Source: Micromonospora echinospora
GTDB taxonomy: Bacteria; Actinomycetota; Actinomycetes; Mycobacteriales; Micromonosporaceae
Length of the DNA stretch: 64,000 nt
Direction: 5' to 3'
NCBI RefSeq assembly: GCF_014203425.1
Contig: NZ_JACHJC010000001.1
Location: 7,023,501-7,087,500 of the forward strand
Shown: in pieces, positions 8,655 to 17,654 of the stretch
How positions within the stretch are numbered: position 1 is the first letter of the stretch
Layout of the letters: each line of letters starts with the position of its first letter
Position numbers and translations under genes: made by a program
The notes under the pieces: generated by a model
Database searches by the model: none
What the model saw: only the letters and a program-made list of their open reading frames with translations
Told to the model about the DNA's origin: nothing

Positions 8655-9484
8655 CCCGCCTCTGGTCGGCCAGCCGGCTCACCTACCTGGCGCTGACCCT
8701 CTCGGCCGTCCTGTCGATCTTCCCGATCTACTGGATGTTCGTGGTGGCCAGCCGGACCAGCGACACGATGGGCCAGGTGCCGCCGCCGCTCACCCCCGGC
8801 GGCAACCTCGGCGCCAACATCGCCCGGCTGTTCGACAACACCGACGCGTACTTCCTGACCGGCCTGATCAACTCCGCCATCGTGGCCACCACCGTCACGA
8901 TCTCGGTGGTGTTCTTCTCCACGCTGGCCGGGTTCGCGTTCGCCAAGCTGCGCTTCCGCGGGCGCAACGCACTGCTGCTGGTCATCGTCGCCACCATGAT
9001 GGTCCCCACCCAGCTCGGCGTGATCCCGCTCTACCTGCTGATGACGAAGCTGAACTGGAACGACCGGCTGCCCGCCGTGATCGTGCCGGCACTGGTCACC
9101 GGCTTCGGCGTGTTCATGATGCGCCAGTACGCGGGCCAGGCGGTCAGCACCGAGCTGATCGAGGCGGCCCGGATGGACGGCTGCAACACCGCCCGGATCT
9201 ACTGGAACGTGGTGCTGCCCGCGCTGCGCCCGGCCGCCGCCGTGCTCGGCCTGCTCACGTTCATGACCACCTGGAACGACTTCCTGTGGCCGTACGCGGT
9301 GCTGAACGACCCGGAGAACCCGACGGTGCAGCTGTCGCTGCGGGCCCTCTCCGACGGCTACTACCAGGACATGTCGCAGGTGTTCACCGGCACGGCCATC
9401 GCCACGCTGCCGCTCCTGCTGGTGTTCATCGTCTTCGGCCGCCAGATCATCGGCGGCATCATGGAAGGTGCGGTCAAAGCATGA
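8651..9484 (+). CDS. sugar ABC transporter permease (CebG/MalG-like)
   Basis: A 277-residue permease with six predicted membrane segments. The EAA motif is [22 protein letters not shown]. The start overlaps the upstream stop (ATGA), and its own stop overlaps the beta-glucosidase start in the same way, so all three are coupled. The frame continues upstream to 7631 only as a shadow of the first permease. It forms the transmembrane heterodimer of the importer. Confidence 0.92.
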   Translation: MTRLWSASRLTYLALTLSAVLSIFPIYWMFVVASRTSDTMGQVPPPLTPGGNLGANIARLFDNTDAYFLTGLINSAIVATTVTISVVFFSTLAGFAFAKLRFRGRNALLLVIVATMMVPTQLGVIPLYLLMTKLNWNDRLPAVIVPALVTGFGVFMMRQYAGQAVSTELIEAARMDGCNTARIYWNVVLPALRPAAAVLGLLTFMTTWNDFLWPYAVLNDPENPTVQLSLRALSDGYYQDMSQVFTGTAIATLPLLLVFIVFGRQIIGGIMEGAVKA

Positions 9485-10848
9485 GCAACGTCCGATTCCC
9501 GGAGGGCTTCGTCTGGGGCGGGGCCACCGCCGCGTACCAGATCGAGGGCGCCGCCCGCGAGGACGGTCGCGGCCCGTCGATCTGGGACACCTTCAGCCGT
9601 ACGCCGGGCGCGGTGTTCCAGGGCCACACCGGCGACGTGGCCTGCGACCACTACCACCGGTACGCCGAGGACGTCGCGCTGATGGCCGAGCTGGGGCTGC
9701 GGGCGTACCGGTTCTCGGTGTCCTGGCCCCGCGTCCGGCCCGACGGCACCGGTCCGGTCGAGCCGCGCGGTCTGGACTTCTACGACCGGCTGACCGACGC
9801 GCTGCTGGCCGCCGGCACAGATCCGATCGTCACGCTCTACCACTGGGACCTGCCGCAGGCGCTGGAGGACCGGGGCGGCTGGACCGTCCGGGATACCGCC
9901 GAGCACTTCGCCGAGTACGCGCTCGCCGTGCACGGCAGCCTCGGCGACCGGGTCCGCACCTGGACCACGCTCAACGAGCCGTGGTGCTCGGCCTACCTCG
10001 GGTACGGCTCCGGCGTGCACGCGCCGGGGCGGCGGGACGCCGGTGACGCGTTCCGGGCCGTACACCATCTGCTGCTCGGCCACGGCCTGGCGGCGCGGGC
10101 GCTGCGCTCGGCCGGCGTGGAGACGCTGGGGATAACGCTCAACCTGGCCGACGTGCAGCCGGCGGACGTCGCGAGCGCCGCAGACGCCGAGGCGGTCAAG
10201 CTCGTCGACGGCCTGCACAACCGGATCTTCCTGGACCCGCTCACCGGCGCCGGCTACCCGGCGGACGTGCTGGCCCACGTCAGCCAGATCGTCGCGCCGG
10301 ACTTCGTGCGGGACGGTGACGAGAAGCTGATCGCCGCGCCGCTGGACCTGCTCGGCCTGAACTACTACGCGCCCACGTACGTGGCCGGACGGGCCGGCGG
10401 CGCCGGAGGCGACGCCTACCCGGGCACCGCCGGGACTGTCGAGTTCCTGCCGCCGGCCGGGCCGCTGACCGACATGGGCTGGTCGATCGAGCCGGCCGGG
10501 CTCACCCGGCTGCTGGAGCGGGTGGCCGCCGACTACCCCGGGCTGCCGTTGGTGATCACCGAGAACGGCGGGGCGTTTCCGGACACCGACGTCGACGAGC
10601 AGGGCGGGGTGGCCGACGCCGACCGGGTCGCCTACCTCGACGGGCACCTGCGCGCGGCGCACGAAGCCATCGCCCGCGGCGTGGACCTGCGCGGTTATCT
10701 CGTATGGTCGGTGCTGGACAACTTCGAATGGGCCGAGGGTTACCGGAAGCGGTTCGGGATCGTCCACGTCGACTACCTGACCCAGCGGCGCACACCCAAG
10801 CGCAGTGCCCGCTGGTACCAGGAGGTGATCGCCCGGAACGGGCTGTGA
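9481..10848 (+). CDS. GH1 family beta-glucosidase
   Basis: A 455-residue family 1 glycoside hydrolase. The N-terminal signature is [14 protein letters not shown]. The acid/base glutamate is in TLNEP near residue 164 and the nucleophile in ITENG near residue 361. Trp and Glu of the sugar pocket appear in [13 protein letters not shown]. No signal peptide, so it acts in the cytoplasm on imported beta-glucosides such as cellobiose. The ATG overlaps the permease stop (ATGA). Its place inside a binding-protein/permease/LacI operon matches the streptomycete ceb-bglC arrangement. Confidence 0.95.
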   Translation: MSNVRFPEGFVWGGATAAYQIEGAAREDGRGPSIWDTFSRTPGAVFQGHTGDVACDHYHRYAEDVALMAELGLRAYRFSVSWPRVRPDGTGPVEPRGLDFYDRLTDALLAAGTDPIVTLYHWDLPQALEDRGGWTVRDTAEHFAEYALAVHGSLGDRVRTWTTLNEPWCSAYLGYGSGVHAPGRRDAGDAFRAVHHLLLGHGLAARALRSAGVETLGITLNLADVQPADVASAADAEAVKLVDGLHNRIFLDPLTGAGYPADVLAHVSQIVAPDFVRDGDEKLIAAPLDLLGLNYYAPTYVAGRAGGAGGDAYPGTAGTVEFLPPAGPLTDMGWSIEPAGLTRLLERVAADYPGLPLVITENGGAFPDTDVDEQGGVADADRVAYLDGHLRAAHEAIARGVDLRGYLVWSVLDNFEWAEGYRKRFGIVHVDYLTQRRTPKRSARWYQEVIARNGL

Positions 10849-10867
10849 CGAGGTGGTGGTAACGGGG

Positions 10868-11875
10868 ATGACGACGGCACAGCGACCGACCCTGGAGGCG
10901 GTGGCCCGGCTGGCCGGCGTGTCCCGGGCCACCGTCTCCCGGGTGGTGAACGGCTCGACCACTGTGGCCGAGCCGATCCGGCAGGCAGTACGACGGGCGG
11001 TCGAGGAACTCGGGTACGTCCCGAACCTCGCCGCCCGCAGCCTGGTCACCCAGCGGACCGACTCGGTCGCGCTGGTGCTGCCCGAGGCGGCCACCCGGGT
11101 CTTCTCCGACGACCAGGTGTTCCCGGGCATCATCCGGGGCGCGGCGCAGGAGCTGGAGGCGGCGGACAAGCAGCTCGTGCTGATGCTCGCCGGCTCACCG
11201 GCCGGGCACGAACGGGTCGAGCGGTACACCACCGGCCGGCACGTCGACGGGGTGCTGTTCGCCTCGCTGCACGGCGAGGACCCGCTGCCCGGCCGGCTGG
11301 CCCGCCTCGGCATTCCGGTGGTGTGCAGCGGACGCCCGCTCGACGGCGCCGACGTCCCGTACGTGGACGTCGACCACGAAGGCGGCGTGAGCACGGCGGT
11401 CCAGCACCTGATCACGAGCGGACGACGGCGGATCGCCACCATCGCCGGGCCGCAGGACATGGTCGCCGGGATCGAGCGGCTGATCGGTTACCGCAGCGCG
11501 ATCAGCGAGGCCGGGCTGCCGGAGCTGGTCGCGTACGGCGACTTCACCCGGGAGTCCGGCACCGCCGCGATGCGCGAGCTGCTCGCCGCCGACCCGGAGC
11601 TGGACGCCGTGTTCGCCGCCTCCGACCTGATGGCGCACGCCGCCCTGCGGACGCTGCGGGAGGCCGGGCGGCGGGTGCCCGAGGACGTGGCGGTGATCGG
11701 TTTCGACGACATCGAGACGGCCGCGTACACCGAGCCGCCGCTGACCACCGTGCGGCAGCCGATAGTGGAGCTGGGCCGGTCGATGACCCGGCAGCTGCTG
11801 CGGATCGCGGCGGGCGAGACGGTCGAGCAGACGCTGGTGCTCCCCACGGAGCTGGTGCTGCGCGAGTCCGCGTAA
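10868..11875 (+). CDS. LacI family transcriptional regulator (CebR-like)
   Basis: A 335-residue LacI/GalR repressor. The N-terminal helix-turn-helix is TLEAVARLAGVSRATVSRVV, followed by the hinge helix PNLAARSL. The sugar-binding domain ends with IGFDDIETAAYTEPPLTTVRQP. The frame opens at GTG 10853; ATG 10868 is chosen because AGGTGG is upstream and the HTH begins eight residues later. It probably binds the two GAGAGCGCTCTC sites before the operon. The TAA stop is part of repeat B1. Confidence 0.9.
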   Translation: MTTAQRPTLEAVARLAGVSRATVSRVVNGSTTVAEPIRQAVRRAVEELGYVPNLAARSLVTQRTDSVALVLPEAATRVFSDDQVFPGIIRGAAQELEAADKQLVLMLAGSPAGHERVERYTTGRHVDGVLFASLHGEDPLPGRLARLGIPVVCSGRPLDGADVPYVDVDHEGGVSTAVQHLITSGRRRIATIAGPQDMVAGIERLIGYRSAISEAGLPELVAYGDFTRESGTAAMRELLAADPELDAVFAASDLMAHAALRTLREAGRRVPEDVAVIGFDDIETAAYTEPPLTTVRQPIVELGRSMTRQLLRIAAGETVEQTLVLPTELVLRESA

Positions 11876-11925
11876 GGAAGGGCCCCCTCTTAACGCCTCA
11901 GGTAGAGGAGGGGGCCCCTCTTAAC
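11872..11925 (+). repeat. GGGCCC repeat B1
   Basis: A 54-bp element with two related halves, GTAAGGAAGGGCCCCCT...TTAAC and GGTAGAGGAGGGGGCCCCTC...TTAAC, each centred on GGGCCC. Near-identical copies lie at 23289 (inverted) and 42339. The TAA in its first bases is the stop codon of the LacI gene, so the element fixes the 3' end of that reading frame. Confidence 0.9.
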
Positions 11926-11997
11926 GGCCCGCCCGGTACAACCCGCCGCGCGTTAACCGGTCGCGGCGCGGAGGGCGGCAGGTCTAGGGTCCGCCGG

Positions 11998-12903
11998 GTG
12001 AGTGGAGCCCTGATCCGTCCCGCCCGTGCCGACGACGCGCCCGCCGTGGTGGCGTTACGCGCGCTCGTCTATCCCTACCTGGTGCGCGGCGTCGAGTCGA
12101 CCCGACGCATGATCACCGAACCGCCGCCCGGTGAGGGCTGGGCCGGCTGGGTCGCCGAGGCGGACGGGCAGATCGTCGGCTGGGTGTCGGCGTACCGCAA
12201 CACGCAGACCTCGACACCGGGCGTGGGCGAGATCGCCCTGCTGCACGTGCATCCGGAGCACCGCCGCCAAGGCGCCGGCACCGCGCTGTTCGACACCGCG
12301 CTCGGTCACCTGCGGACGCTCGGGGCCACCCGGGTGCTCACCCACGCGCGGACCGAGTCGCTGCCGTTCGCGCAGCGGCACGGCTTCACAGCCAGCCGGG
12401 AGTTGCGCTACTCGGCGCTCGACCTGACCACCGCCCTGCCGATGCCGCAGGCGCCGCCGGGCGTACGGCTGGTGTCCGCCGCCGGGCTCGACCCGCGCCT
12501 GGTGCACCGGGTCGACGCCGAGTCGTCCCGGGACGAGCCGGGGGACGTGCCGACGGACTCGCTCGGCTTCGACCTGTGGCGGCACGAGTGCTGGGACAAC
12601 CCGGGGCTGGACCGGGAGGCCAGCACGCTCGCCGAGGTGGACGGCGAACTGGTCGCGCTGAGCCTGGTCAAGCGCGACGGCGACCGGATGTGGTCGGACT
12701 TCACCGGCACGCTGCCCGCGTACCGGGGACGCGGGCTGGCCCGGCTGGCCAAGCAGGCCGCGCTGCACGCCGCCGCGGCACGCGGGGTACGCACCGCGTA
12801 CACGTCGAACGACGAGGCGAACGCGCCGATGCTGGCGGTGAACGAGCGGCTCGGCTACCGGCCGGTGGACAGCCAGTGGTCGTGCCGGCGCAAACTCAGT
12901 TGA
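11998..12903 (+). CDS. tandem GNAT acetyltransferase
   Basis: A 301-residue protein with two GNAT domains. The first (about residues 4-145) has the acetyl-CoA loop VHPEHRRQGAGTALF. The second (about 160-300) has LPAYRGRGLARLAKQ and a terminal NERLGYRP. Acceptor unknown. GTG at 11998 is chosen because TAGGGT ends 7 nt before it (leaderless). An open frame extends upstream to 11323 only as antisense or shadow sequence inside the LacI gene. It overlaps the convergent macrodomain gene by 8 bp. Confidence 0.88.
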   Translation: MSGALIRPARADDAPAVVALRALVYPYLVRGVESTRRMITEPPPGEGWAGWVAEADGQIVGWVSAYRNTQTSTPGVGEIALLHVHPEHRRQGAGTALFDTALGHLRTLGATRVLTHARTESLPFAQRHGFTASRELRYSALDLTTALPMPQAPPGVRLVSAAGLDPRLVHRVDAESSRDEPGDVPTDSLGFDLWRHECWDNPGLDREASTLAEVDGELVALSLVKRDGDRMWSDFTGTLPAYRGRGLARLAKQAALHAAAARGVRTAYTSNDEANAPMLAVNERLGYRPVDSQWSCRRKLS

Positions 12904-13414
12904 GCCCGGCGGCCACCCGCACCGCCGCGGCGTACGGGTCGGCGCCGAACAGCACCAGCCGGGCCTCGGTGACGTGCGCGGGGGTGGCCGCGTGCAGCAC
13001 GCTGAGCGCCTGCGCCACCGCGTCCTCGACCGGCCAGCCGTAGATCCCGGCGGAGATCAGCGGGAACGCCATCCGGGTCGCGCCCAGCCCGTCGGCGACC
13101 CGCAGGCTGTTGGCGTAGCAGTCGCGCAGCAGCGCCGACCGGTCCTCGCCCGGCGAGAAGACCGGCCCGACCGTGTGCACCACCCAGCGCGCGGGCAGGT
13201 TGCCGGCGGTGGTGGCGACGGCCTGGCCGGTGGGCAGCCCGCGCCCGTAGCGGGAGGCGCGCAGCGCCCTGCACTCCTCCAGGATCGCCGGGCCGCCGCG
13301 CCGGTGGATCGCGCCGTCCACGCCCCCGCCGCCGAGCAGCGACGAGTTGGCGGCGTTGACTATCGCGTCGACCTGCTGGGCGGTGATGTCCCCCTCGATC
13401 AGGACGGTGTCCAT
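12896..13414 (-). CDS. macrodomain protein (ADP-ribose binding)
   Basis: A 172-residue stand-alone macrodomain of the MacroD/YmdB type. It has VDAIVNAANSSLLGGGGVDGAIHRRGG, the catalytic loop of O-acetyl-ADP-ribose deacetylases and mono-ADP-ribosyl hydrolases, and later FPLISAGIYGWP, which binds the distal ribose. It is cytosolic. It starts 1 nt after the EI24 gene stop and has GGAG upstream, so the two form an operon. No ADP-ribosyltransferase or sirtuin gene is adjacent, so the physiological substrate is open. Confidence 0.93.
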   Translation of the reverse strand: MDTVLIEGDITAQQVDAIVNAANSSLLGGGGVDGAIHRRGGPAILEECRALRASRYGRGLPTGQAVATTAGNLPARWVVHTVGPVFSPGEDRSALLRDCYANSLRVADGLGATRMAFPLISAGIYGWPVEDAVAQALSVLHAATPAHVTEARLVLFGADPYAAAVRVAAGLN

Positions 13415-13415
13415 C

Positions 13416-14207
13416 TCAGCTCTCCTCGATGGGCTGGCCCAGCGACCGGCGGGCCAGCAGCGCGGCGCCGGCGACGGCGGCCGGCATGACCAGCACCGCG
13501 CCGAGCGGGATCAGGAAGCACAGGAAGACCGCCACCCCGAAGCCGAGCGCCGTCGGCCGGTCGGCCCGCAGCCGCACCCGCCGGTCCGGCAGCCGCATCC
13601 CGCGCCGGTAGAACGGCGCGCCGACCAGCTCCAGCGCCAGGAACCAGCCACCCACCAGGGCACCGACCACCGGGACCACCGTCTGACCCACCACCGGGAT
13701 GAAACCGGCGGCGAACAGGGGTACGCCGATCAACGCGGACAGCGCCACCAGGCGCAGCGAGTCGGCGAGGCTGCGCCGCAGTGAGGACCAGAACGGCACG
13801 TCCACCGCGCCCGGGGTGCCGCCGAGCCGGTCCTCGACCCGCTCCGAGATCGCCTCGTAGAACGGGTCGCCGATGACGAGCGTGACGGCGGTGAACGTGA
13901 GCACCCCGATCAGCCCGGCGACCCCGACCACCGCCAGTCCGGCGGCGACCCGCAGCAGCCCGCGCCAGGGCGACGACCAGTCGTCGGCGAACGGGGTGAG
14001 CCAGCCCGCCAGGTCGTCCACGAAGTAGAGCAGCGTGGCGAACAGCGCCACGTAGAGCACGCCGGTGATCAGCGCTGGGATCACGCCGAGCAGCATCAGC
14101 TTCGGGCTGCGGACGTACATGCCGAAGCCGCGCAGCAGCAGCCTGACGCCGCCGAGGAAGCGGGTGGCCGCGCCGGTGACGGGCGCGACGGTACGGGAGG
14201 CGTTCAC
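13416..14207 (-). CDS. EI24 domain (CysZ-like) membrane protein
   Basis: A 263-residue membrane protein of the EI24/CysZ family with about four to five hydrophobic segments (GVIPALITGVLYVALFATLLYF, AAGLAVVGVAGLIGVLTFTAV, LGFGVAVFLCFLIPLGAVLV). The family motif region AVTLVIGDPFYEAISERVE is present. CysZ transports sulfate, but many actinobacterial members have no assigned substrate. GTG at 14207 is chosen: TAGGCT ends 8 nt upstream. A frame continues to 14348 through the divergent regulator gene and is not used. Confidence 0.85.
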   Translation of the reverse strand: MNASRTVAPVTGAATRFLGGVRLLLRGFGMYVRSPKLMLLGVIPALITGVLYVALFATLLYFVDDLAGWLTPFADDWSSPWRGLLRVAAGLAVVGVAGLIGVLTFTAVTLVIGDPFYEAISERVEDRLGGTPGAVDVPFWSSLRRSLADSLRLVALSALIGVPLFAAGFIPVVGQTVVPVVGALVGGWFLALELVGAPFYRRGMRLPDRRVRLRADRPTALGFGVAVFLCFLIPLGAVLVMPAAVAGAALLARRSLGQPIEES

Positions 14208-14247
14208 GACGGCACAGCCTAATCTGCCGGTGCACCACAATGGGCCT

Positions 14248-15243
14248 GTGCGTGCGTCCCGGCTGATCTCGCTTGTGCTGCTGCTCCAGTCCCGGGAGAC
14301 GATGACCGCCGCCGAGCTGGCCCGCGAGCTGGAGGTGTCCGAGCGCACCGTCTACCGGGACGTGCTGGCGCTGTCCGCCGCCGGTGTTCCGGTGTACGCG
14401 GACCGGGGCCGGGCGGGCGGCTACCGGCTGCTCGGCGGCTACCGGACCCGGTTGACCGGGTTGAGCCGGGACGAGGCCGAGGCGCTGTTCCTGGCCGGGC
14501 TGCCCGGTCCGGCCGGGGACATGGGACTGGCCGACTCGGTGGCCGCCGCCGAGCTGAAGGTGCTGGCCGCGTTGCCGCCGAGCCTGCGGGACGCGCCCGC
14601 GCGTACCGGGCAGCGGTTCCACCTGGACGTGCCCGGCTGGTTCCGGGAGACCCCCGCACCGCCGACGCTCGCCGAGCTGGCCCGGGCGGTCTGGCGGGAC
14701 CGGATGGTCGAACTGCGCTACCGGCGCGGGGACCGGGAGGTGAACCGCACGCTGGCGCCGTACGGGCTGGTGCTGAAGAACGGGGTCTGGTACCTGGCCG
14801 GCCGGGTCGGCGACGCCTGGCGGACGTACCGGGTGGACCGGGTGGTGGCGGTCGAGGTGAGCGCCGACGGATTCGACCGGGACGAGGGTTTCGACCTCGG
14901 GGCGTACTGGCGGGAGCAGGCCGGCGCGTTCCTGCGTGAGCTGCTGCGGGAGCGGGTCACAGTGCGGCTCGGCCCGGCCGGGCTACGGGCGCTGCGGCGC
15001 CTGGTGGACGCGCCGTTCGTCTACACCGAGGCCGTCGACGCGGCCGGGCCGCCGGACGAGCAGGGGCGGCTGGTGCTGCGACTGCCGGTCGAGTCGGTGG
15101 ACGTGGCGTACAGCCAGTTGCTGGCGCTCGGCCCGGAGGTGGAGGTGCTGGCGCCGCCGCAGCTGCGGGCTCGCTTCGCCGAGGCGGCCCGCCGCGCGGC
15201 GGCGCTCTACACCGAACCGTCGAAGGACGCCGGTCAGCGGTAG
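14248..15243 (+). CDS. WYL domain HTH transcriptional regulator
   Basis: A 331-residue YafY-type regulator. The N-terminal HTH is TAAELARELEVSERTVYRDV (DeoR-like HTH_11), and the central and C-terminal parts form the WYL domain and WCX extension (RMVELRYRRGDREVNRTLAPYGLVL, then WYLAGRVG). WYL domains sense nucleic-acid-like or nucleotide ligands in other systems; here the ligand is unknown. GTG at 14248 follows CACAAT by 6 nt, another leaderless-type arrangement. It is divergent from EI24, 40 bp apart, and overlaps the next gene's 3' end by 10 bp. Confidence 0.88.
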   Translation: MRASRLISLVLLLQSRETMTAAELARELEVSERTVYRDVLALSAAGVPVYADRGRAGGYRLLGGYRTRLTGLSRDEAEALFLAGLPGPAGDMGLADSVAAAELKVLAALPPSLRDAPARTGQRFHLDVPGWFRETPAPPTLAELARAVWRDRMVELRYRRGDREVNRTLAPYGLVLKNGVWYLAGRVGDAWRTYRVDRVVAVEVSADGFDRDEGFDLGAYWREQAGAFLRELLRERVTVRLGPAGLRALRRLVDAPFVYTEAVDAAGPPDEQGRLVLRLPVESVDVAYSQLLALGPEVEVLAPPQLRARFAEAARRAAALYTEPSKDAGQR

Positions 15244-16148
15244 CCGGCGTCGTCGGCCGGTTTGCCCGGCTTGACCACCTCCTCGTAGTAGCGGGCCCAG
15301 TGCGGGCGGGTGCCGTCGATGTCGGTGAAGCCGTACACCTGGGCCAGGCCGCCGCTGTCGAGGGACTGCCCGTTCCAGCGGGCCCGGTCCGGGTCGGCGG
15401 CCAGAGCGGCGACCGCGCGCCCGACGAACGCCGGCGTCTCCGACATGACGAAGTGCGGCTCGGTCTTCGCGCCGTCGCGCCAGGTGGCCTCGGTGACGCC
15501 GTAGTGTTCGAGCATCGCCTCCGAGCGCAGCCAGCCGGGCGTGAGCGCGACAGCTGTGCAGCCGTGCGGGGCCAACTCGTGCGCCTGGCTGAAGCCGAGC
15601 CGGTTCACCGACACCTTCGCCAGGTCGTAGAAGACCGACAGGCGGTACTCGCTGTCGTTGTGCTCCTTGGTGCCGTCGCCGACCTCGACGACCAGCCCGC
15701 CCGGGTTGCGGATCAGCAGCGGCAGCGCGAAGTGGCTGGTGATGATGTGCGTGTCGACTGCCAGCCGCAGCGTGCGGAACCCGGCGTCGAGCGGCTGCTC
15801 CCAGACCGGCTTCTCCCAGGTGATCAGCGGGTCCGCGCCCCAGACGTCGTTCACGAGCACGTCGAGGCGGCCCTGCTCGGCGTCGATCCGCTCGACCAGG
15901 GCGCGTACCTGTTCGGGGTCGAGGTGGTCGACCGCGACGGCGATCCCGGTGCCCCCGGCGGCGGTGACCAGCTCGGCGGTCTCCTCGATGGTCTCCGGCC
16001 GGTCCATCTCGGAGCGGCGCTCCCGGGTAGTGCGGCCGGTGGCGTAGACGGTGGCTCCGGCGGCGCCGAGCTGCACGGCGATCTGCCGGCCGGCGCCCCG
16101 GGTCGCGCCCGCGACGAGCGCGACAGTTCCGGTCAGTGGTGAGTTCAT
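15234..16148 (-). CDS. SDR family oxidoreductase
   Basis: A 304-residue short-chain dehydrogenase. The cofactor loop is AGATRGAGRQIA (TGxxxGxG variant) near residue 15, and the catalytic Tyr-x3-Lys is YDLAK. After the fold core there is a longer C-terminus (FTDIDGTRPHWARYYEEV) typical of a subgroup of actinobacterial SDRs. The preferred ATG at 16148 has GGTGA 5 nt upstream; the frame otherwise runs to 16442 through the divergent nucleotidyltransferase gene. Substrate unknown. The 10-bp tail overlap with the WYL gene is convergent. Confidence 0.88.
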   Translation of the reverse strand: MNSPLTGTVALVAGATRGAGRQIAVQLGAAGATVYATGRTTRERRSEMDRPETIEETAELVTAAGGTGIAVAVDHLDPEQVRALVERIDAEQGRLDVLVNDVWGADPLITWEKPVWEQPLDAGFRTLRLAVDTHIITSHFALPLLIRNPGGLVVEVGDGTKEHNDSEYRLSVFYDLAKVSVNRLGFSQAHELAPHGCTAVALTPGWLRSEAMLEHYGVTEATWRDGAKTEPHFVMSETPAFVGRAVAALAADPDRARWNGQSLDSGGLAQVYGFTDIDGTRPHWARYYEEVVKPGKPADDAGYR

Positions 16149-16224
16149 GGGATCACCGTGTAACAGATACCTGACAGCGGAAGTCCGGTTTCCCGGGAGA
16201 CCCGGATGGGCGATCATCACCGGT

Positions 16225-16896
16225 ATGCACCTGCTGCTGTCCGGGATCGTCGGCTCGGTCGCGTACGGGCTGGCCGGTCCCGGCTCGGACACCGACCGGC
16301 TCGGCGTGTTCGCCGCGCCCACGGTCGCGTTCCACGGCCTGCGCCCGCCCCGCGAGTCGGTCGTGACCACCGAGCCGGACGTCACCCTGCACGAGGCCCG
16401 CAAGTACGCGCTGCTGGCGCTGAGCGGCAACCCGACAGCCACCGAGCTGATGTGGCTGCCCGACGACTGCTACGAGACGCGTACCGCATTCGGCGAGGAG
16501 CTGATCGCCATCCGGTCGGCGTTCCTGAGCGCGCCCCGGGTCCGCGACGCCTACGTCGGGTACGCCGCCCAGCAGTTCCGCAGGCTCGCCGCCACCCCGA
16601 CGGACACCGGTGGGCGACGGCGCTCGGCGAAGCACGCCCGGCACCTGGCCCGACTGCTGCACCAGGGCCGGGCGCTGTACGCCACGGGCGTGCTGGAGAT
16701 CCGCCTCGCCGACCCGGACTGGTTCCGCGCGTTCGGCGAACGGGTCGCCGGAGGCGCGCTGGACGACGCGCAGGCCCTGGTGGCGGACGCCGAGGCCGAG
16801 TTCGACCGGATCCGCTCGCCGCTGCCGGAGCGCCCGGACGAGAAGACAGTGGAACGCTGGCTGCTCGCCGTCCGGGCCGCTCACCTGCCGCGGTGA
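16225..16896 (+). CDS. nucleotidyltransferase (RlaP-like)
   Basis: A 223-residue protein of the polymerase-beta superfamily, RlaP-like family. The motif GSVAYGLAGPGSDTDRLGVF near residues 8-27 gives the GS-x-A...SDxD metal-binding pattern. ESVVTTEPDVTLHEARKYALLALSGNPTATELMWLP is the conserved family core, followed by a helical region with HARHLARLLHQG. It may transfer nucleotides to RNA or protein; no biochemical role can be claimed. The start follows GATCAT by 7 nt. It is convergent with the AlaX gene, 9 bp apart. Confidence 0.82.
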   Translation: MHLLLSGIVGSVAYGLAGPGSDTDRLGVFAAPTVAFHGLRPPRESVVTTEPDVTLHEARKYALLALSGNPTATELMWLPDDCYETRTAFGEELIAIRSAFLSAPRVRDAYVGYAAQQFRRLAATPTDTGGRRRSAKHARHLARLLHQGRALYATGVLEIRLADPDWFRAFGERVAGGALDDAQALVADAEAEFDRIRSPLPERPDEKTVERWLLAVRAAHLPR

Positions 16897-16905
16897 CCGG
16901 ACGGG

Positions 16906-17643
16906 TCAGTCCGCCAGGCGCACGCGTACCCGGCGGTTGGCCCGCCCCTTGCTCTCCACCTTGACCACCTGGACCTTGCCGATCTGGGCGGTGGAGGCGA
17001 CGTGCGTGCCGCCGTCGGCCTGCACGTCCAGCCCGACGATGTCGACGATCCGCACCTCCTGCTCCTCCGGCGGGATCAGGTTCGACTGGGTACGGATGAT
17101 GTCCGGCAGCGCGAGCGCCTCGGCGCGCGGCAGCACCCGCACGGCGACCGACCGGTCGGCGGCCACCTCGGCGTTCACCAGCTCCTCGATGCGGGCCTTG
17201 AAGTCCGGCGGCACCTCGGGCAGGTTGAAGTCCATCCGGGCCTCGCCCGGCTCCATGTTGCCGCCGGTGACGAGCGCGCCGAAGTCACGGAACACCACGC
17301 CGCAGAGCACGTGCAGCCCGGAGTGGGTACGCATCAGCATGGTCCGGCGGGCGTCCTCCACCGCGCCGGTGACCTCGGTGCCGACCGGCGGCACCGGGTC
17401 GCCCTCGGCCGGGATCAGCCACAGGTCGTCGCCCTTGCGGGTGCCGACGATGCGGGTCTGTACGCCCTGCCAGAGCAGCACCCCGTGATCCGGCGGCTGC
17501 CCGCCGCCACCGGGGTAGAACGCGGACCGGTCCAGCACGATGCCCTGCTCGGGATCGGCCGCCAGCACCCGGCACGTCCACTCGCGCAGGGTCGGGTCGG
17601 CGAGGTCGAGCCGGTGCGTACGGCCGTGGTGTGTGACGCCCAT
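16906..17643 (-). CDS. AlaX-type alanyl-tRNA editing protein
   Basis: A 245-residue free-standing editing domain related to the AlaRS C-terminus; such proteins deacylate Ser- or Gly-tRNA(Ala). FYPGGGGQPPDHG near residue 43 is the glycine-rich entry motif. RTHSGLHVL supplies HxxxH, and GGTHVASTAQIG supplies the third His. The usual zinc Cys of CGGTH is Asp here (ADGGTH). ATG at 17643 lies 11 nt after the hydrolase stop; TAACGT ends 8 nt upstream and overlaps that stop, so it may have its own promoter. Last gene of a leftward cluster. Confidence 0.88.
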   Translation of the reverse strand: MGVTHHGRTHRLDLADPTLREWTCRVLAADPEQGIVLDRSAFYPGGGGQPPDHGVLLWQGVQTRIVGTRKGDDLWLIPAEGDPVPPVGTEVTGAVEDARRTMLMRTHSGLHVLCGVVFRDFGALVTGGNMEPGEARMDFNLPEVPPDFKARIEELVNAEVAADRSVAVRVLPRAEALALPDIIRTQSNLIPPEEQEVRIVDIVGLDVQADGGTHVASTAQIGKVQVVKVESKGRANRRVRVRLAD

Positions 17644-17654
17644 GGACGGCGACG

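Noticed and set aside
11951..11985. A possible fourth B-type repeat (GTTAACC near 11953)
   Set aside because: Only the short GTTAAC match is present; no GGGCCC dyad or second half.
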